Of a DNA stretch of 64,000 nt, positions 38,138-47,624 are shown piece after piece (the first letter of the stretch is position 1; each line of letters starts with the position of its first letter). The translations under genes were made by a program, and so were the position numbers. This stretch comes from JBBATK01 sp044228685 (GTDB lineage Bacteria; Bacteroidota; Ignavibacteria; Kapaibacteriales; NICIL-2), in assembly GCA_044228685.1 (NCBI GenBank), contig JBGAUL010000005.1, positions 107,145 through 171,144 on the forward strand. The letters run 5' to 3'. The notes beneath the pieces were generated by a model that did not search any database, was not told the DNA's origin, and saw only the letters and a list, made by a program, of their open reading frames with translations.

Positions 38138-39694
38138 CTAGTGAGCCTGACTCTTATGCAATTTTAACTGCAAGTTTCTTAGCATGAAACGTATGTCCGC
38201 ACGATCAATCGAACTCTCCTTCTCTTTGAGTGTATTGAACCAACTAGCAGCAACCTGAGTGTTTCCTGCATCCAATTCATTAGCACAAAGGTTGAGCACT
38301 GCTATAATGGCAAGATTTCTGTCGGGTCTACTGCTCCCGCTTATGATATCTAGTGCCGTTAGATATTTCGCATAACCAGCCTCCGATCTATTTGATTTAT
38401 AGTCCAACATTCCTAAAGTTGCTGTGACGACTGCAAATAATCTCTCATCGTGCTCTATATCCTTCTTTTCTATCTCCTGTAACAATTTCTCTGCTCGTTT
38501 GACCTGACCCAACTTCAATTCAGCAAAAGCGAGATTATTGATAATCCAGCTATCCTTTGGATTCGATTTATAACCTCTCTCCGCGAACCGCTTTGCTTCA
38601 CCATAGTCTTCGACAACACAGCTCACATAAGACCCCAGTCCGGCTGGCCTACTCGAAAATGGTTGATCATCGAGCCATTCTTTTGTGTCTTCAATTGAGG
38701 CTTTGTATTGTGACAAATCGAAGTTGTATCGGTAGCGCGCTTCCGCAGCGTTACTCACTACTGATAACTTGTCCTTGATGTGGTTCAAATTATCGTCATC
38801 CAGTACCTTCATCTCACGGTGATTCACAATTGCCCATACATACTGAGCCATGGCGTTCTCAGTGGGATTTATGATCGATTTTCGATAGTATCTCTTAGAC
38901 CATTTCATGCTTCCCCCTTCGTACTCAAGCGAAGCTAGTGCACTGAATAATTCTGAGTATCTAATGTCCCTTTCATCAACATTCTCCGCTAATCTTTTCG
39001 ATTTAGATGCGATAACAGATTTCAGGTTACCGGACAGCGCGACGGCTATTTCAGCACTCATAATCCATGGATCACTATCCAATTTACCGCTGTTTACTAG
39101 TAACCTGTGAGCTTCTTTGCTATTCTCACAATGCATAAAGTATCTCGAGGCACTTCGTAGTGCAAAACGATTGTACGGAGCTAAAGCAAGACCGACTCTT
39201 ACTGGTTTTTCTGCGTTTCCGATATCGCCAGAAATCGTGTATGCCAGACCAAGGTCGAACCAGTGGAGCGGATTTCTTGGGTAATCTCTCGTCAATTTTC
39301 GCAGCTCGCTGATAACTCTGCTTAAATCCTCCGCTGTGGAATACATCGCTAATCTACTTCCAAACGAGCCTCTATGATAATAATGCAGGAGTCGATTAAC
39401 TGCAGGATTCAGCTTTTTATTTCTCGCTTCCAGATACATTGCAATGTGAGCGACCTCGCTTTTGCGCTCTAGCAGGCAACTCAAGCTCACCAACTCTGTT
39501 GCGCGATACAATGATTCCTGGCCTGTATTCCATTCGTTCATCAAGTTGTTAAATCCGTCACTGAGTGATAAATTAGATTTAGAATCTTTTTGCGTCGATG
39601 CAAAATCAGAGATCTCGGATAAACTAATAATTGATCGAGAAAATCGCCAGCGCGGTAAGACATTTCGTGTGTCGGTCTTTGTACCAATGGTCAT
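38138..39694 (-). CDS. Tetratricopeptide-repeat protein of kinase cluster
   Basis: This 518-residue helical-repeat protein has TPR-like units, for example PLHWFDLGLAYTISGDIGNA and DSWIINNLAFAELKLGQVKR, and no enzymatic motif or membrane segment. It begins 8 bases after the stop of a Ser/Thr kinase gene, so the two are translationally linked. It is probably the adaptor or substrate-binding partner of the kinase. The N-terminal 60 residues are Ser/Thr-rich and could be phosphorylated. Confidence 0.78.
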   Translation of the reverse strand: MTIGTKTDTRNVLPRWRFSRSIISLSEISDFASTQKDSKSNLSLSDGFNNLMNEWNTGQESLYRATELVSLSCLLERKSEVAHIAMYLEARNKKLNPAVNRLLHYYHRGSFGSRLAMYSTAEDLSRVISELRKLTRDYPRNPLHWFDLGLAYTISGDIGNAEKPVRVGLALAPYNRFALRSASRYFMHCENSKEAHRLLVNSGKLDSDPWIMSAEIAVALSGNLKSVIASKSKRLAENVDERDIRYSELFSALASLEYEGGSMKWSKRYYRKSIINPTENAMAQYVWAIVNHREMKVLDDDNLNHIKDKLSVVSNAAEARYRYNFDLSQYKASIEDTKEWLDDQPFSSRPAGLGSYVSCVVEDYGEAKRFAERGYKSNPKDSWIINNLAFAELKLGQVKRAEKLLQEIEKKDIEHDERLFAVVTATLGMLDYKSNRSEAGYAKYLTALDIISGSSRPDRNLAIIAVLNLCANELDAGNTQVAASWFNTLKEKESSIDRADIRFMLRNLQLKLHKSQAH

Positions 39695-39702
39695 AATTCT
39701 CC

Positions 39703-40749
39703 TCAGAATGCGTGAATCTGCGCTTTGCGACTAAGGCGATCAAGTACTGAAATACAACGTTCAAGTGATCTTCGAGAAGAATCACCCGTAACAAATTCGT
39801 ATCCTCTTCTCTCTGGGTTAGGATGACATAATTTTGAGACGAGCTCTCGTACATCCATCCTATACGCATCATGAAAGCTTCCAACAGTTTGATCGACAAT
39901 TTCTTCATAATGTGTCTCTAAAAACGGGCGAATATCGGAGTAGTCACCTCTATATTGTCCACCCAATGTTGCTGGTTTTAATGAATCGCTTAGTCTCAAA
40001 AGTAGGTGCTGAGTGAAGCCTTGACCAGTCGCAAAAAACACAATCATACTTCCCAAGAGATAAAGATCACATCTTTCTCGTCTTATTTGCCATTCAGGGT
40101 GTATGTAATTGTACAGTAATTCTGGTGGTGCGTAAAAAAGATCACCGGCGCAGTAATTTACGTCGTGCAAAGATGGAATACTCTTGTGAGAAGCTCTTCC
40201 AAGGTCTCCAATTTTGGAAACGTTATTTTGGAATAGAAGGACATTGGACGGCTTAAGATCTTGATGAGCAATATTCTCGCCATGAAGTTGCCTGATACCA
40301 ACGGCAATACTGTGCAGTGTTCTGAATATCCAAACAAGCTCGAGTTGATTCACACTTGTCACAAAGTCTCTCGAGTCTCCTTCTGCAAGCTCGAAGATTA
40401 TATAAAATACCACAGATTCTAGTTGCTTTGATTTGTCCAGTACTATCTGACCATGTGTAATTGCTGTAACCACTCGTTTCAGGTTTTTACATATATCAAC
40501 GACGTTAATCTCAAAGAGTATTTCCGATGTTTTCTTATATATTTGAGCCATCATATCCGAAGCCCCGATAGTATCAGTAAAGTCCATTGCCTTTAGAAAC
40601 GCCAATGCTCCCTCTTCATTTCTGACCTTATAAGTGCAAGAAAAGTTCCCACCAGTGCTATTGACTTTGTGAGGAAGAGCTTCTATAACGCTCCAACCAC
40701 CGGACAGTTGTTTACCAAGTAGCTGTGATGCATATATAAATGTCGGCAC
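39703..40749 (-). CDS. Hanks-type Ser/Thr protein kinase
   Basis: This 348-residue cytoplasmic kinase has the ATP-binding Lys in ALAFLKAMDF (53), the catalytic loop IAHQDLKPSNVLL (Asp 164), the metal-binding loop KIGDLGRAS (DLG in place of DFG, about 182) and FYAPPELL as the activation-segment APE. All key residues are present. It has no transmembrane or PASTA part. It starts at GTG. It lies between a large GTPase-like gene (about 180 bases upstream) and a TPR protein (8 bases downstream), suggesting a three-gene signalling or defence unit. Confidence 0.85.
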   Translation of the reverse strand: MPTFIYASQLLGKQLSGGWSVIEALPHKVNSTGGNFSCTYKVRNEEGALAFLKAMDFTDTIGASDMMAQIYKKTSEILFEINVVDICKNLKRVVTAITHGQIVLDKSKQLESVVFYIIFELAEGDSRDFVTSVNQLELVWIFRTLHSIAVGIRQLHGENIAHQDLKPSNVLLFQNNVSKIGDLGRASHKSIPSLHDVNYCAGDLFYAPPELLYNYIHPEWQIRRERCDLYLLGSMIVFFATGQGFTQHLLLRLSDSLKPATLGGQYRGDYSDIRPFLETHYEEIVDQTVGSFHDAYRMDVRELVSKLCHPNPERRGYEFVTGDSSRRSLERCISVLDRLSRKAQIHAF

Positions 40750-40926
40750 GAGATTCCCTATGTAAGAAGTATTAAAGTACAGGTATTAGTGTGAAAGTTC
40801 CGCTCTAAATGATTCACTCTAGCAGGTCTGAAGTATCTTTCTTATCCGGATTGCAACTATTGAAGTCTGGCGCAGGTGCGTCAAGTGTTCTGGCATTTCC
40901 AGAGATGCTTCATCCACGCATTGCTC

Positions 40927-43212
40927 TTATGGCACATTGTTCTCTAGCATGTGTATGTGGCCTCCTCCTTCCGATATAGACTCTCTGACCACTACCCTGA
41001 ACTCGTCTAGGAAGTCATTCAATTCGATGGAAGAAAACTCACCAGGAATCGGTAATGACCGGCGATAGATGTCATCTATTTTCCTAGCCCTCTTGTAAGC
41101 TGATCCAATACCATTATAATCGTAGTATGCCTTTGACCAATCGCTTAGATTGCTTTCTAATAAGAGATCTGTTACAAATTCGTCGATTCTTCTATCAAAG
41201 GCTTGTTTGATTGCTGACTTTGACTGTTGCTGTGCTATCTCGTCTGGAGTATCAGCCCAACGCTGTGGTTTTGAGATGAATACGTTGAAAGCGTTAACCA
41301 TGTATTGTATTAAATCTGCTATAGGTCTGAGATCCTCGTATTGATCCTGCTTCCAAAGCCCTAATCTTCTTGTTAGTGCTTTGACTCTACTCCAATGTTC
41401 TGGTGGGTGAGACGAGTCATATCTGATGCCAAGCTTGGCTTGCCACCTGTCATGAAACTGTTTCAAAGCTTTCTGCACCACCAAAACAAGATTTGCATCT
41501 GTGTAAATCGGGTGTGCCAACGAAGGCTCCGTGGGTGCTATTAAGTCGCTTGCTATCTCCAGTATTTTTTGCAACTGAGCCTTAGTGCCGCCACTTTTGG
41601 GTGATAGTGTTTCGTGTATTTTAGATAGGATAACAGTCCGGTCGGGTAATATGCGTCGGAGAGCCCGAGTTATACTGTCATCCAGTTTACTTCCTACAGC
41701 GGCAACTGCATTGTCAACGGATGCAAGCACCTGCGACCTACGCTCTTCCATGGTTGGAAGGTTGTCACCTTTAACTTGGTCGAAGTGAGTGAAGCAGAGT
41801 ATCAGTTTCGATTCATAACCACGAGATGCAAGACTTGATAACACCGCTAAAGAGCCACCCTGCATGGGTTGCTTTGCATTGTCCACTAAAATGATTGCCT
41901 CAGCATGTTGGAATTTTCTTGTTATCGACGTAGATATGCTTGAAGAAGAGTCTGGAGTATGTCCCAATCCCTCACCGTCCATTATAGCTAGCAATGGTTG
42001 GTCTTCGCTCCATGATGGTATAAAAGGACCTCGGACTCGAATTCCGTCGACTAATGGAGTCAGAAGTCGACCAAACCTAGGGGCATAGTTGCTTGAGAAT
42101 GTATTGACGAGATGCAGAAATTCTTTCCTATCGTGGCTCTCAAAGTACCATGTGACCGGCCAACCAGACTTGTTTTTCACCAAGTGCTCTGGGTTCAAGT
42201 AGCTAAATCTGGATTCCACATCAACCATAACGTCATCTGCAAGTGAATGCAGATCTTCCAATTCAAACAGTAGCTCCTCTATTTGTTCGCTTACCCTGTC
42301 GATATCCTCTTTTGATGGCTTTAACGCGTTAATATTCAATCGTTGGTATAAATTCGGCGTCTCGTCGAGTAAATGTCTGCTCAAAGTCACAATTCGTCTC
42401 AAGTAACTTTGAAGCTTTTTTTGCAGTACTTCACGTTCATCAGTTGTCAAGTCAGTAGCTTCCACATCAAATTCGCTATCATCGTCATCTTCGTCAAATA
42501 GGTCGGCATCAACAGGATTCACAGATGATGCAAATGTCCCCAATAAGTAGCTAAGTCGGAACCGTTGCTCCGTGTGTATCAAAAATCGACGCTGAGCTTC
42601 TTTTTCATTTTGATTTTCATAATATGCAATTACAGCTGCCACAATGCACTCCTCGATATACTGTCGCACTTTGTCCTGGTCTATAAATGTAACCGTACCA
42701 CAATAAGGTTGGTCAGCCGCCGCTGTAATTATCTCGATATCTGCTATTGTAGTTTTAGCAGGGGAAATGGACGGAAACCGATCAGCATTTGGACTGCTTC
42801 CGATCAGTTGCCGTACAAGGGTTGTTTTTCCAGAACCTGTAGTTCCAACCAGAAGTAATCTAGCATATCCGTCTTTAGGTCCAGGAAAGTGGATGTTAGA
42901 TTCACGTTCAGCCCAAGAGTCTCTGATTGTAGGAGTAAGATTATCGAAGAAGGCTGAAACAATTCTGCCATCAAACTGCTTTTCCGCCCGATCTTTTGCA
43001 GCTATGTTATGAAAACTGTGGTCACTCAGTAGCACATTGAGTTGGTCTTTCAACCTATTGGCCTCAAGTTCGTCGGTCGTCCCTAGTCCCCGACGAATGC
43101 GTAAACCCATTGAACCGTCCTTTTTAGGACGTAGTGGGTGACGGAAAATGAGACACCAACTAGATCTCCCTAAATCTTTTTGTATCGATGCGCTGTAATC
43201 ACGACTTATCAT
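40927..43212 (-). CDS. Large dynamin-like GTPase/P-loop NTPase
   Basis: 761 residues from the ATG at 43212, which has AGGAACA upstream. A GTG start 345 bases earlier would add a poorly composed N-terminus, so I reject it. G-motifs: LLVGTTGSGKTTLV (Walker A, about 120-133), SPAKTT (G2-like), AIMDGEGLG (DxxG, G3) and CFTHFDQV (G4-like, His replacing Lys). A long acidic helical insertion lies between G2 and G3, and the C-terminal 250 residues are helical. This is the layout of dynamin-like or GIMAP-like GTPases. With a kinase and a TPR protein downstream, a membrane-acting or defence function is plausible. Confidence 0.68.
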   Translation of the reverse strand: MISRDYSASIQKDLGRSSWCLIFRHPLRPKKDGSMGLRIRRGLGTTDELEANRLKDQLNVLLSDHSFHNIAAKDRAEKQFDGRIVSAFFDNLTPTIRDSWAERESNIHFPGPKDGYARLLLVGTTGSGKTTLVRQLIGSSPNADRFPSISPAKTTIADIEIITAAADQPYCGTVTFIDQDKVRQYIEECIVAAVIAYYENQNEKEAQRRFLIHTEQRFRLSYLLGTFASSVNPVDADLFDEDDDDSEFDVEATDLTTDEREVLQKKLQSYLRRIVTLSRHLLDETPNLYQRLNINALKPSKEDIDRVSEQIEELLFELEDLHSLADDVMVDVESRFSYLNPEHLVKNKSGWPVTWYFESHDRKEFLHLVNTFSSNYAPRFGRLLTPLVDGIRVRGPFIPSWSEDQPLLAIMDGEGLGHTPDSSSSISTSITRKFQHAEAIILVDNAKQPMQGGSLAVLSSLASRGYESKLILCFTHFDQVKGDNLPTMEERRSQVLASVDNAVAAVGSKLDDSITRALRRILPDRTVILSKIHETLSPKSGGTKAQLQKILEIASDLIAPTEPSLAHPIYTDANLVLVVQKALKQFHDRWQAKLGIRYDSSHPPEHWSRVKALTRRLGLWKQDQYEDLRPIADLIQYMVNAFNVFISKPQRWADTPDEIAQQQSKSAIKQAFDRRIDEFVTDLLLESNLSDWSKAYYDYNGIGSAYKRARKIDDIYRRSLPIPGEFSSIELNDFLDEFRVVVRESISEGGGHIHMLENNVP

Positions 43213-43942
43213 GACTTGTTCCTTTTGTTGTTCCAGAGTGTTCCAAAAATACGAAAAGAGAGGATCGATGTCAAGGCAAATATGGAACAACGGGGAACAA
43301 CGGCTTTTGGGGTAAATTATGCTTAATGACTCTAAAACCGCCGTTGTTGACCTACTCATTTCTCTGCAAAACGACCCAACCAAGGTTTGACAAATCGAAT
43401 AGTGAGATGGTGATGAAAGTCGGTTGAACAAATGCACTGAATGAGATATTACACAATCGTCGGTTAGTCTTACGTTTTCACTTTCTTTCGTAGGAATTCT
43501 CAGTATAGTTGCAAACGGAGAACCTGGTGGGTTATACGTCCACAAAGGCGTCTTCACAAGTTCCCCTCGGTCACGCCGCGCCGCGCTGCTCCTTTGGTTC
43601 TACTTAGCGAGAAGTCTTCTTAGTGAAGTTAAGTCAGAAAGGGTCCTTTATAGCATGTCTTCAATGGGATGCCAAGATGGGCCAAATAAACGCGGATTGC
43701 GTGGGTCAGTACTACGCGGATTGGGTGGATCATGTTAGGCGGATTTTCCAGATACGCCGGATCACACATAGGTCCGTTGGAACAAACTCAATCAACCCAA
43801 TGGGTTTATGTCGCGATTCGTTTATTCGTAAACAGGATCGTGCGTCTCTTCAGTGCCTCAGAATGTGTGCGTCAAGATATCGACTAGAGAAGTTTCAGCG
43901 CATTCGGTCTTGCCTAATGCAATGATTGGGTGATATAAATGC
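43213..43942. other. Gap upstream of GTPase gene
   Basis: About 730 bases. The first part is an open frame fused in front of the GTPase, which I regard as non-coding. A 100-codon + strand frame at 43623-43925 covers a repeat array and has no protein-like pattern. No gene is called. Confidence 0.4.
43692..43745 (+). repeat. Short tandem array, possibly an IS end
   Basis: GCGGATT recurs at 43692, 43716 and 43739 within units of 23-24 bp (GCGGATTGcGTGGgTCAgt type). The period and the GTGG-TCA spacing resemble IS21-family terminal repeats, but no transposase gene is adjacent. Confidence 0.4.
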
Positions 43943-44659
43943 TCATTGCAAAGAGCTTGGATTTCGAAAATAATTGTGAGTGAATGTCTTAAAACTCAAC
44001 TTAGCTGCATCGAGTTTATCGCAACTGACATTATAATCAGATAGTTCGTCTTTTACACAATGTATTATTTCTTGTTCATACTGCGTATGTGCATAGTGCT
44101 CATCTGATAGACTATTCGTCTGTAAATTACCAATTGCTTTCTTTACTTGGGAACATAGATGTGAGGCCTTTTTGTCTATATCGACTGCGATACAGTAAAG
44201 ATTCCATTGAAGGGCACTGTATTCTTCATTGTGACCAAAATACAAGTTTGCTTTACCAGCCGTTATAATAAACAAGTCAGTCGCTTCCATTAACTCTTTT
44301 AGCTTTTGGTCTATCATGTCACTAGTAATTACTGTATCCGATATAGAGATTTTAATGTCCAAGCACTTCGCACTCCAATCAAAAATGATTTTGTCGAGTG
44401 ACTCGAGTTCCTTTATGCGTGTTTCACTTATCAGCTTGTATACTGTCGCATCATTGACTAGGGATGTTCGATAATCTTCCATACTCTTTGCAATTATACT
44501 TTTATGATCTTCCAATGTTTTTAAGAGCCTGATCCTATACTTTTCCAACCACCTGTTGAAGAACCATGAAATCGCAATCGGAGCTATTATACTAATAGAA
44601 GTAGCTATTAACGCATAGTATTTGTTTACTACAATGATTAAATAATCCATAATAGTCAT
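43943..44659 (-). CDS. Membrane-anchored coiled-coil protein
   Basis: 238 residues from the ATG at 44659 (MTIMDYLIIVV); a TTG 39 bases upstream is less likely. One or two hydrophobic helices (YYALIATSISIIAPIAISWF) are followed by a basic membrane-edge stretch and a long helical cytoplasmic part (LLKTLEDHKSIIAKSMEDYR). No family is recognised. The architecture suits a membrane sensor or effector subunit. It is not close to another gene. Confidence 0.58.
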   Translation of the reverse strand: MTIMDYLIIVVNKYYALIATSISIIAPIAISWFFNRWLEKYRIRLLKTLEDHKSIIAKSMEDYRTSLVNDATVYKLISETRIKELESLDKIIFDWSAKCLDIKISISDTVITSDMIDQKLKELMEATDLFIITAGKANLYFGHNEEYSALQWNLYCIAVDIDKKASHLCSQVKKAIGNLQTNSLSDEHYAHTQYEQEIIHCVKDELSDYNVSCDKLDAAKLSFKTFTHNYFRNPSSLQ

Positions 44660-44968
44660 ATAAAGTCTAGGAAACTCTAGAACACGAATTCTCGCCAAAA
44701 GTCTGTGATTTACTTTTTGTGGTAAATGTCTGAATGCATGCGCGGAATGGTCGGCACATCTGCTACTCGTTGTAGTGCTACGTGTTCAATGGTAACTCGT
44801 CGAATTACGCTCTCAATACTCAATTTACAGTAACGGAATCAACTTGTATTTCAATCGTAGCAGCAATGCGCCCCTCCACATGTTGTAACCCATGAGTCTA
44901 AGTGCAAAGCAGCCTGCTATTCGTTCTATTCCTACTCCGCGGATGATCGACCTGGATCCGCGTTTGAG

Positions 44969-45180
44969 TCATGCAAAGACATACTCAGTGTGACATCTTC
45001 GTTTGGACAAGCGATGATTGCGCGCATTCTGCTTTTTAGTTATTGCCTGATTTCGTTCACCCTTTTCTAATATTCCTGGGACAAATCCTTGCTCTTGCAA
45101 CGATTCTAAGGGTCCTGCTGAGTAATAGGCACAATCCGTAAAGAGCTTGCGACTACAGCCCGCCTCATCGAGGTATGTCG
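44969..45180 (-). pseudogene. IS5-family transposase C-terminal fragment
   Basis: A minus-strand frame reads TYLDEAGCSRKLFTDCAYYS, then LEKGERNQAITKKQNARNHR and LSKRRCHTEYVFA before a stop. The order D-C-A-Y, R-N-x-x-x-T-x-x-Q-x-x-x-N and S-x-x-R-x-x-x-E-x-V-F is that of the end of IS5-type transposases. Start, most of the gene and both ends are missing. It abuts the truncated hydrolase copy, so it probably caused the truncation. Confidence 0.6.
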
Positions 45181-45281
45181 TCGGTTTCAGGAACCATCAG
45201 GTAGCTTGGAGTGGCAACCGAGTCGCGAAACTCATTATCTTCATTGTTCTGGTTTCTCACGCATAACACGAAGCTGCTCAT
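45165..45281 (-). pseudogene. Truncated copy of the DUF900 hydrolase gene
   Basis: 38 codons beginning MSSFVLCVRNQNNEDNEFRD align with the start of the 35332-36303 protein (MNSFVLCVRNQNNDEDEFRD) and continue to PETDDIPR. There the similarity breaks off into IS5-type sequence and a TGA. The upstream promoter module is also conserved. Confidence 0.82.
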
Positions 45282-45695
45282 TTCACCTTTTCCGGTATAA
45301 TCAATATCAGGAAATGCCCACATGTTTGGCTTGAATTACGACGAAACGAAAATATCAATTTCAGTGAGTGATTTCACTACACTAAAACTACATGGGCAAT
45401 TCGATTACGTACGTATGTAAAAATTATAAAGGGATGCACTGACGATCTACAATGAAGGTTAATTATGTAATCAGCAGGTCAGCAACCACTGTCTGTGCTG
45501 TGGTTTCTGATATCATTATAACACTTAGTCCATTAGCTCATGGGGTTATTGTGCATGGTATGTTGTTGGTGACATCAACATATTCGCAGGTCGAGGCGAC
45601 ATTCAGAAAATATTCGACTCACTTTTAGGTTGCGGAAGGTCAGTTTAGGCTGAACTTGCTTTCTATTTAGTGGTGTATGAGGAAGTTGTCATAAA
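45175..45695 (-). repeat. Diverged duplicate of 36190-36720
   Basis: The block covers the 5' end of the hydrolase gene, its leader, the promoter module and roughly 270 bases further upstream. Matches include GGTTTCTCACGCATAACAC and GATTTCACTACAC. Similarity weakens beyond about 45.6 kb. Confidence 0.7.
45347..45394 (-). promoter_or_regulatory. Repeated promoter module, copy D (in duplicate)
   Basis: The minus strand reads CATGTAG and AGTGTAG on an 11-bp period, then TG, a 20-bp spacer and TATTTTCG (45354-45347). The geometry is kept although the gene downstream is truncated. Confidence 0.6.
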
Positions 45696-45841
45696 GTGAG
45701 TGTCGTCCGAAACACACGAAGAACAACAAACAGAATTGGCAGCTAGCTTCAACGTACCTCATCCAGAATCGGAATTCTGTGTAACTTGTCAGGATAAGCT
45801 TGAAACAAAAAATAAACTCTATCCCTTTATTACCCTCCGTA

Positions 45842-46152
45842 TCATGAGTAGAGACCCCAATCACGCATAACCATACACGACGTAATCCATTGAACAATTT
45901 CAAACGGATTAAACTTATCTGGTAAAACACCCATACGAACGACTTGGTTGGGCAGAAGACTTAGTATGTGATTTGTTTTGTCACTTTCATAATCCCAAAA
46001 ATGAAAGCAGTCACTCTTGTCATGTGCGCTTTTTCTGGGTCCAACATCATCGGTGCGCATACACATACTAAACGTCGTCCATCTTCTTTCGAATAGAAAG
46101 TCAAGAGAATCTTATTCTTTGAGAGAATCGCTTTAATAAATGGCTGAATCAT
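45842..46152 (-). pseudogene. Frameshifted small conserved-type protein
   Basis: The ATG at 46152 has AGAGGA six bases upstream. The frame reads MIQPFIKAILSKNKILLTFY, then DGRRLVCVCAPMMLDPEK. After an A5 tract near 46030 the sense continues one frame over as KSDCFHFWDYESDKTNHILS, then FNPFEIVQW, to the stop at 45842. One extra A would restore about a 103-codon gene, resembling short WYL-like or nucleic-acid-ligand-type proteins. It may be a real mutation or a sequencing error in the homopolymer. Confidence 0.55.
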
Positions 46153-46230
46153 GAGAAATCCTCTTGCTAGTAATAGATACAAAACCCTTATTTATATAAC
46201 TGTATATTAAACATTTGTTGCTCTAGTAAG

Positions 46231-46560
46231 CTAATTTCTTTGAGCTAACATAAGCGCAATTCCACCACCGATGAAAACTCCAGCATTAAGCAAGCACGCC
46301 TGACGTGTCGTTGTGGAATTCTGTGTTAGGACTTCAGAAAATTTCTTCATACTTACTATGAAATCATTTCCACTGACATGCATTCGCAGCACATTGGCTG
46401 CCATGAAACTCACCGCTGTTGCTGCCAATACCTCTAATTTTTCCAATTCTGATTTATCAGGGATTGAAGTTAGGCCGATAACACCTCCGGCAAATGAAGT
46501 TGCTCCAAGCACGAAATCACGTCTCAGGTCTTGGTCACCAACTTGTAAATGACTGTTCAT
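46231..46560 (-). CDS. Small membrane protein
   Basis: 109 residues from the ATG at 46560, which has GGAGAG five bases upstream; an ATG 24 bases earlier has no such site. Two hydrophobic segments (RRDFVLGATSFAGGVIGLTS and LLNAGVFIGGGIALMLAQ) flank a soluble helical part. No family is recognised. Confidence 0.55.
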   Translation of the reverse strand: MNSHLQVGDQDLRRDFVLGATSFAGGVIGLTSIPDKSELEKLEVLAATAVSFMAANVLRMHVSGNDFIVSMKKFSEVLTQNSTTTRQACLLNAGVFIGGGIALMLAQRN

Positions 46561-46830
46561 TTTTCTCTCCGCAAAGTTGAACATTCAGATTTAGTCATGT
46601 AAAATCCACAACTGAAACGTCTGGCCACAACAGTTATTATTATTTTTGTCAATATTCATATTCGGATTAAATCCAAATTGGTGACGCAGAAAAATCTACG
46701 TTGGGGAAAAATGATGTAGTGTTGTAAAAAGTAAACGCGGTACGTTTGCAAACAAGGGGGAGGATGTAATATTATATAGAGTGACCTTCGTATTCATGTT
46801 CCAAACTGTTGGGGGAATGGAGTGTATGGC

Positions 46831-47019
46831 ATGCTGAATACAAAACGATTGAGGGAGCTTCAAGGGATCGTAAAGATTCATGCTGTTGCGACAAAAGCTG
46901 GTTTGAATGCTAAGTGTGTTCAGGTCAAGCTTCATCGAGGGACTGAGCTGACAGAATCCGAGAGCAGAAAAATTGGTAGGGTTTTGACAGAGTTTGGTTT
47001 CTCTGTGAGGAAGAAATAG
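46831..47019 (+). CDS. Small HTH-like DNA-binding protein
   Basis: 62 residues from the ATG at 46831, with GGAG about 9 bases upstream; a GTG nine bases earlier is possible. The order VKIHAVATKAGLNAKCVQVK, LHRGTELTESESRKIGRVL and a basic C-terminus fits a Cro/repressor-like helix-turn-helix. It could regulate nearby accessory genes. Confidence 0.5.
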   Translation: MLNTKRLRELQGIVKIHAVATKAGLNAKCVQVKLHRGTELTESESRKIGRVLTEFGFSVRKK

Positions 47020-47129
47020 TACGATCTTCTGGTATAAGATGACAATAAAATAGACTGTTACGTTCACTGTCGACGTTCAGAGTCAAGTATAGATGTGACA
47101 GCACTTTCACGAATGTCAAGGAATTTGAC

Positions 47130-47309
47130 ATGGCAACAAACACCGGTAAAGGCAGCCGACAAGGTTCGGTTCGCAACAGGGAGCAAATGCAGCTTCCGAA
47201 TGGTCACTGGGTCAAGCGTGATACCGATACTGGCAAGTTAATGGACGTAAAGTCTGACAAGGAGCCGTTCAAGGGTGTTGCAAAAGAAAAGGATGACAGA
47301 CGCTCCTGA
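47130..47309 (+). CDS. Small conserved basic protein (MATNTGKGSR type)
   Basis: 59 residues: MATNTGKGSRQGSVRNREQM, then LPNGHWVKRDTDTGKLMDVK and EPFKGVAKEK. The pattern (GKGSR-GSV-NR, NWVKRD-TGKFMDVK, PFKGVRKE) is that of a short, widespread, uncharacterised bacterial protein. AAGGAA precedes the ATG, and a strong terminator follows 33 bases after the stop, so this is a complete single-gene unit. The function is unknown. Confidence 0.72.
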   Translation: MATNTGKGSRQGSVRNREQMQLPNGHWVKRDTDTGKLMDVKSDKEPFKGVAKEKDDRRS

Positions 47310-47341
47310 TTTGAACCCAGGCGTTAGTCATCTTTTGCGTG

Positions 47342-47378
47342 CGGTGCCTTGCCTTCAGGCAGGGCACCGTTTATTTTT
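47342..47378 (+). terminator. Strong intrinsic terminator
   Basis: The stem CGGTGCCTTGCC / GGCAGGGCACCG (12 bp with one G-T pair) closes a TTCA loop and is followed by TTTATTTTT. It terminates the 59-residue gene. Confidence 0.85.
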
Positions 47379-47624
47379 GTGTTTGGAACTTTCTATCAAG
47401 ATTGATGCAACCAATGACCAACCAAGGCCTTCAACTATTTCCTTGTGGTATACAATATATGAAATGGTAGTCTTTTGACCGTGCACTGAAGCTAGTTTTT
47501 AGAAAAGCAGACCGAACTTACCTACTACCCTACCCTTACATAGATTTCCATGAGTTTTCGGGACAAGATGTAGGCGCCGATGAAAATAGCCACCTCCCGC
47601 CGAAAAAGAAATCAGCTGTAAAAA
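47379..47624. other. Gap with no supported gene
   Basis: No convincing coding frame in 47379-47624, nor in 47673-48144 beyond a poor 60-codon + strand frame at 47706-47888, which lies downstream of the degenerate promoter copy. Confidence 0.4.

Noticed and set aside
43213..43557. GTG start that would extend the GTPase by 115 residues
   Set aside because: The added sequence has poor composition and the ATG at 43212 has a clear AGGAACA site; the well-patterned protein begins there.
43623..43925. 100-codon + strand frame
   Set aside because: It spans a tandem-repeat array, has no protein-like pattern and no ribosome-binding site.
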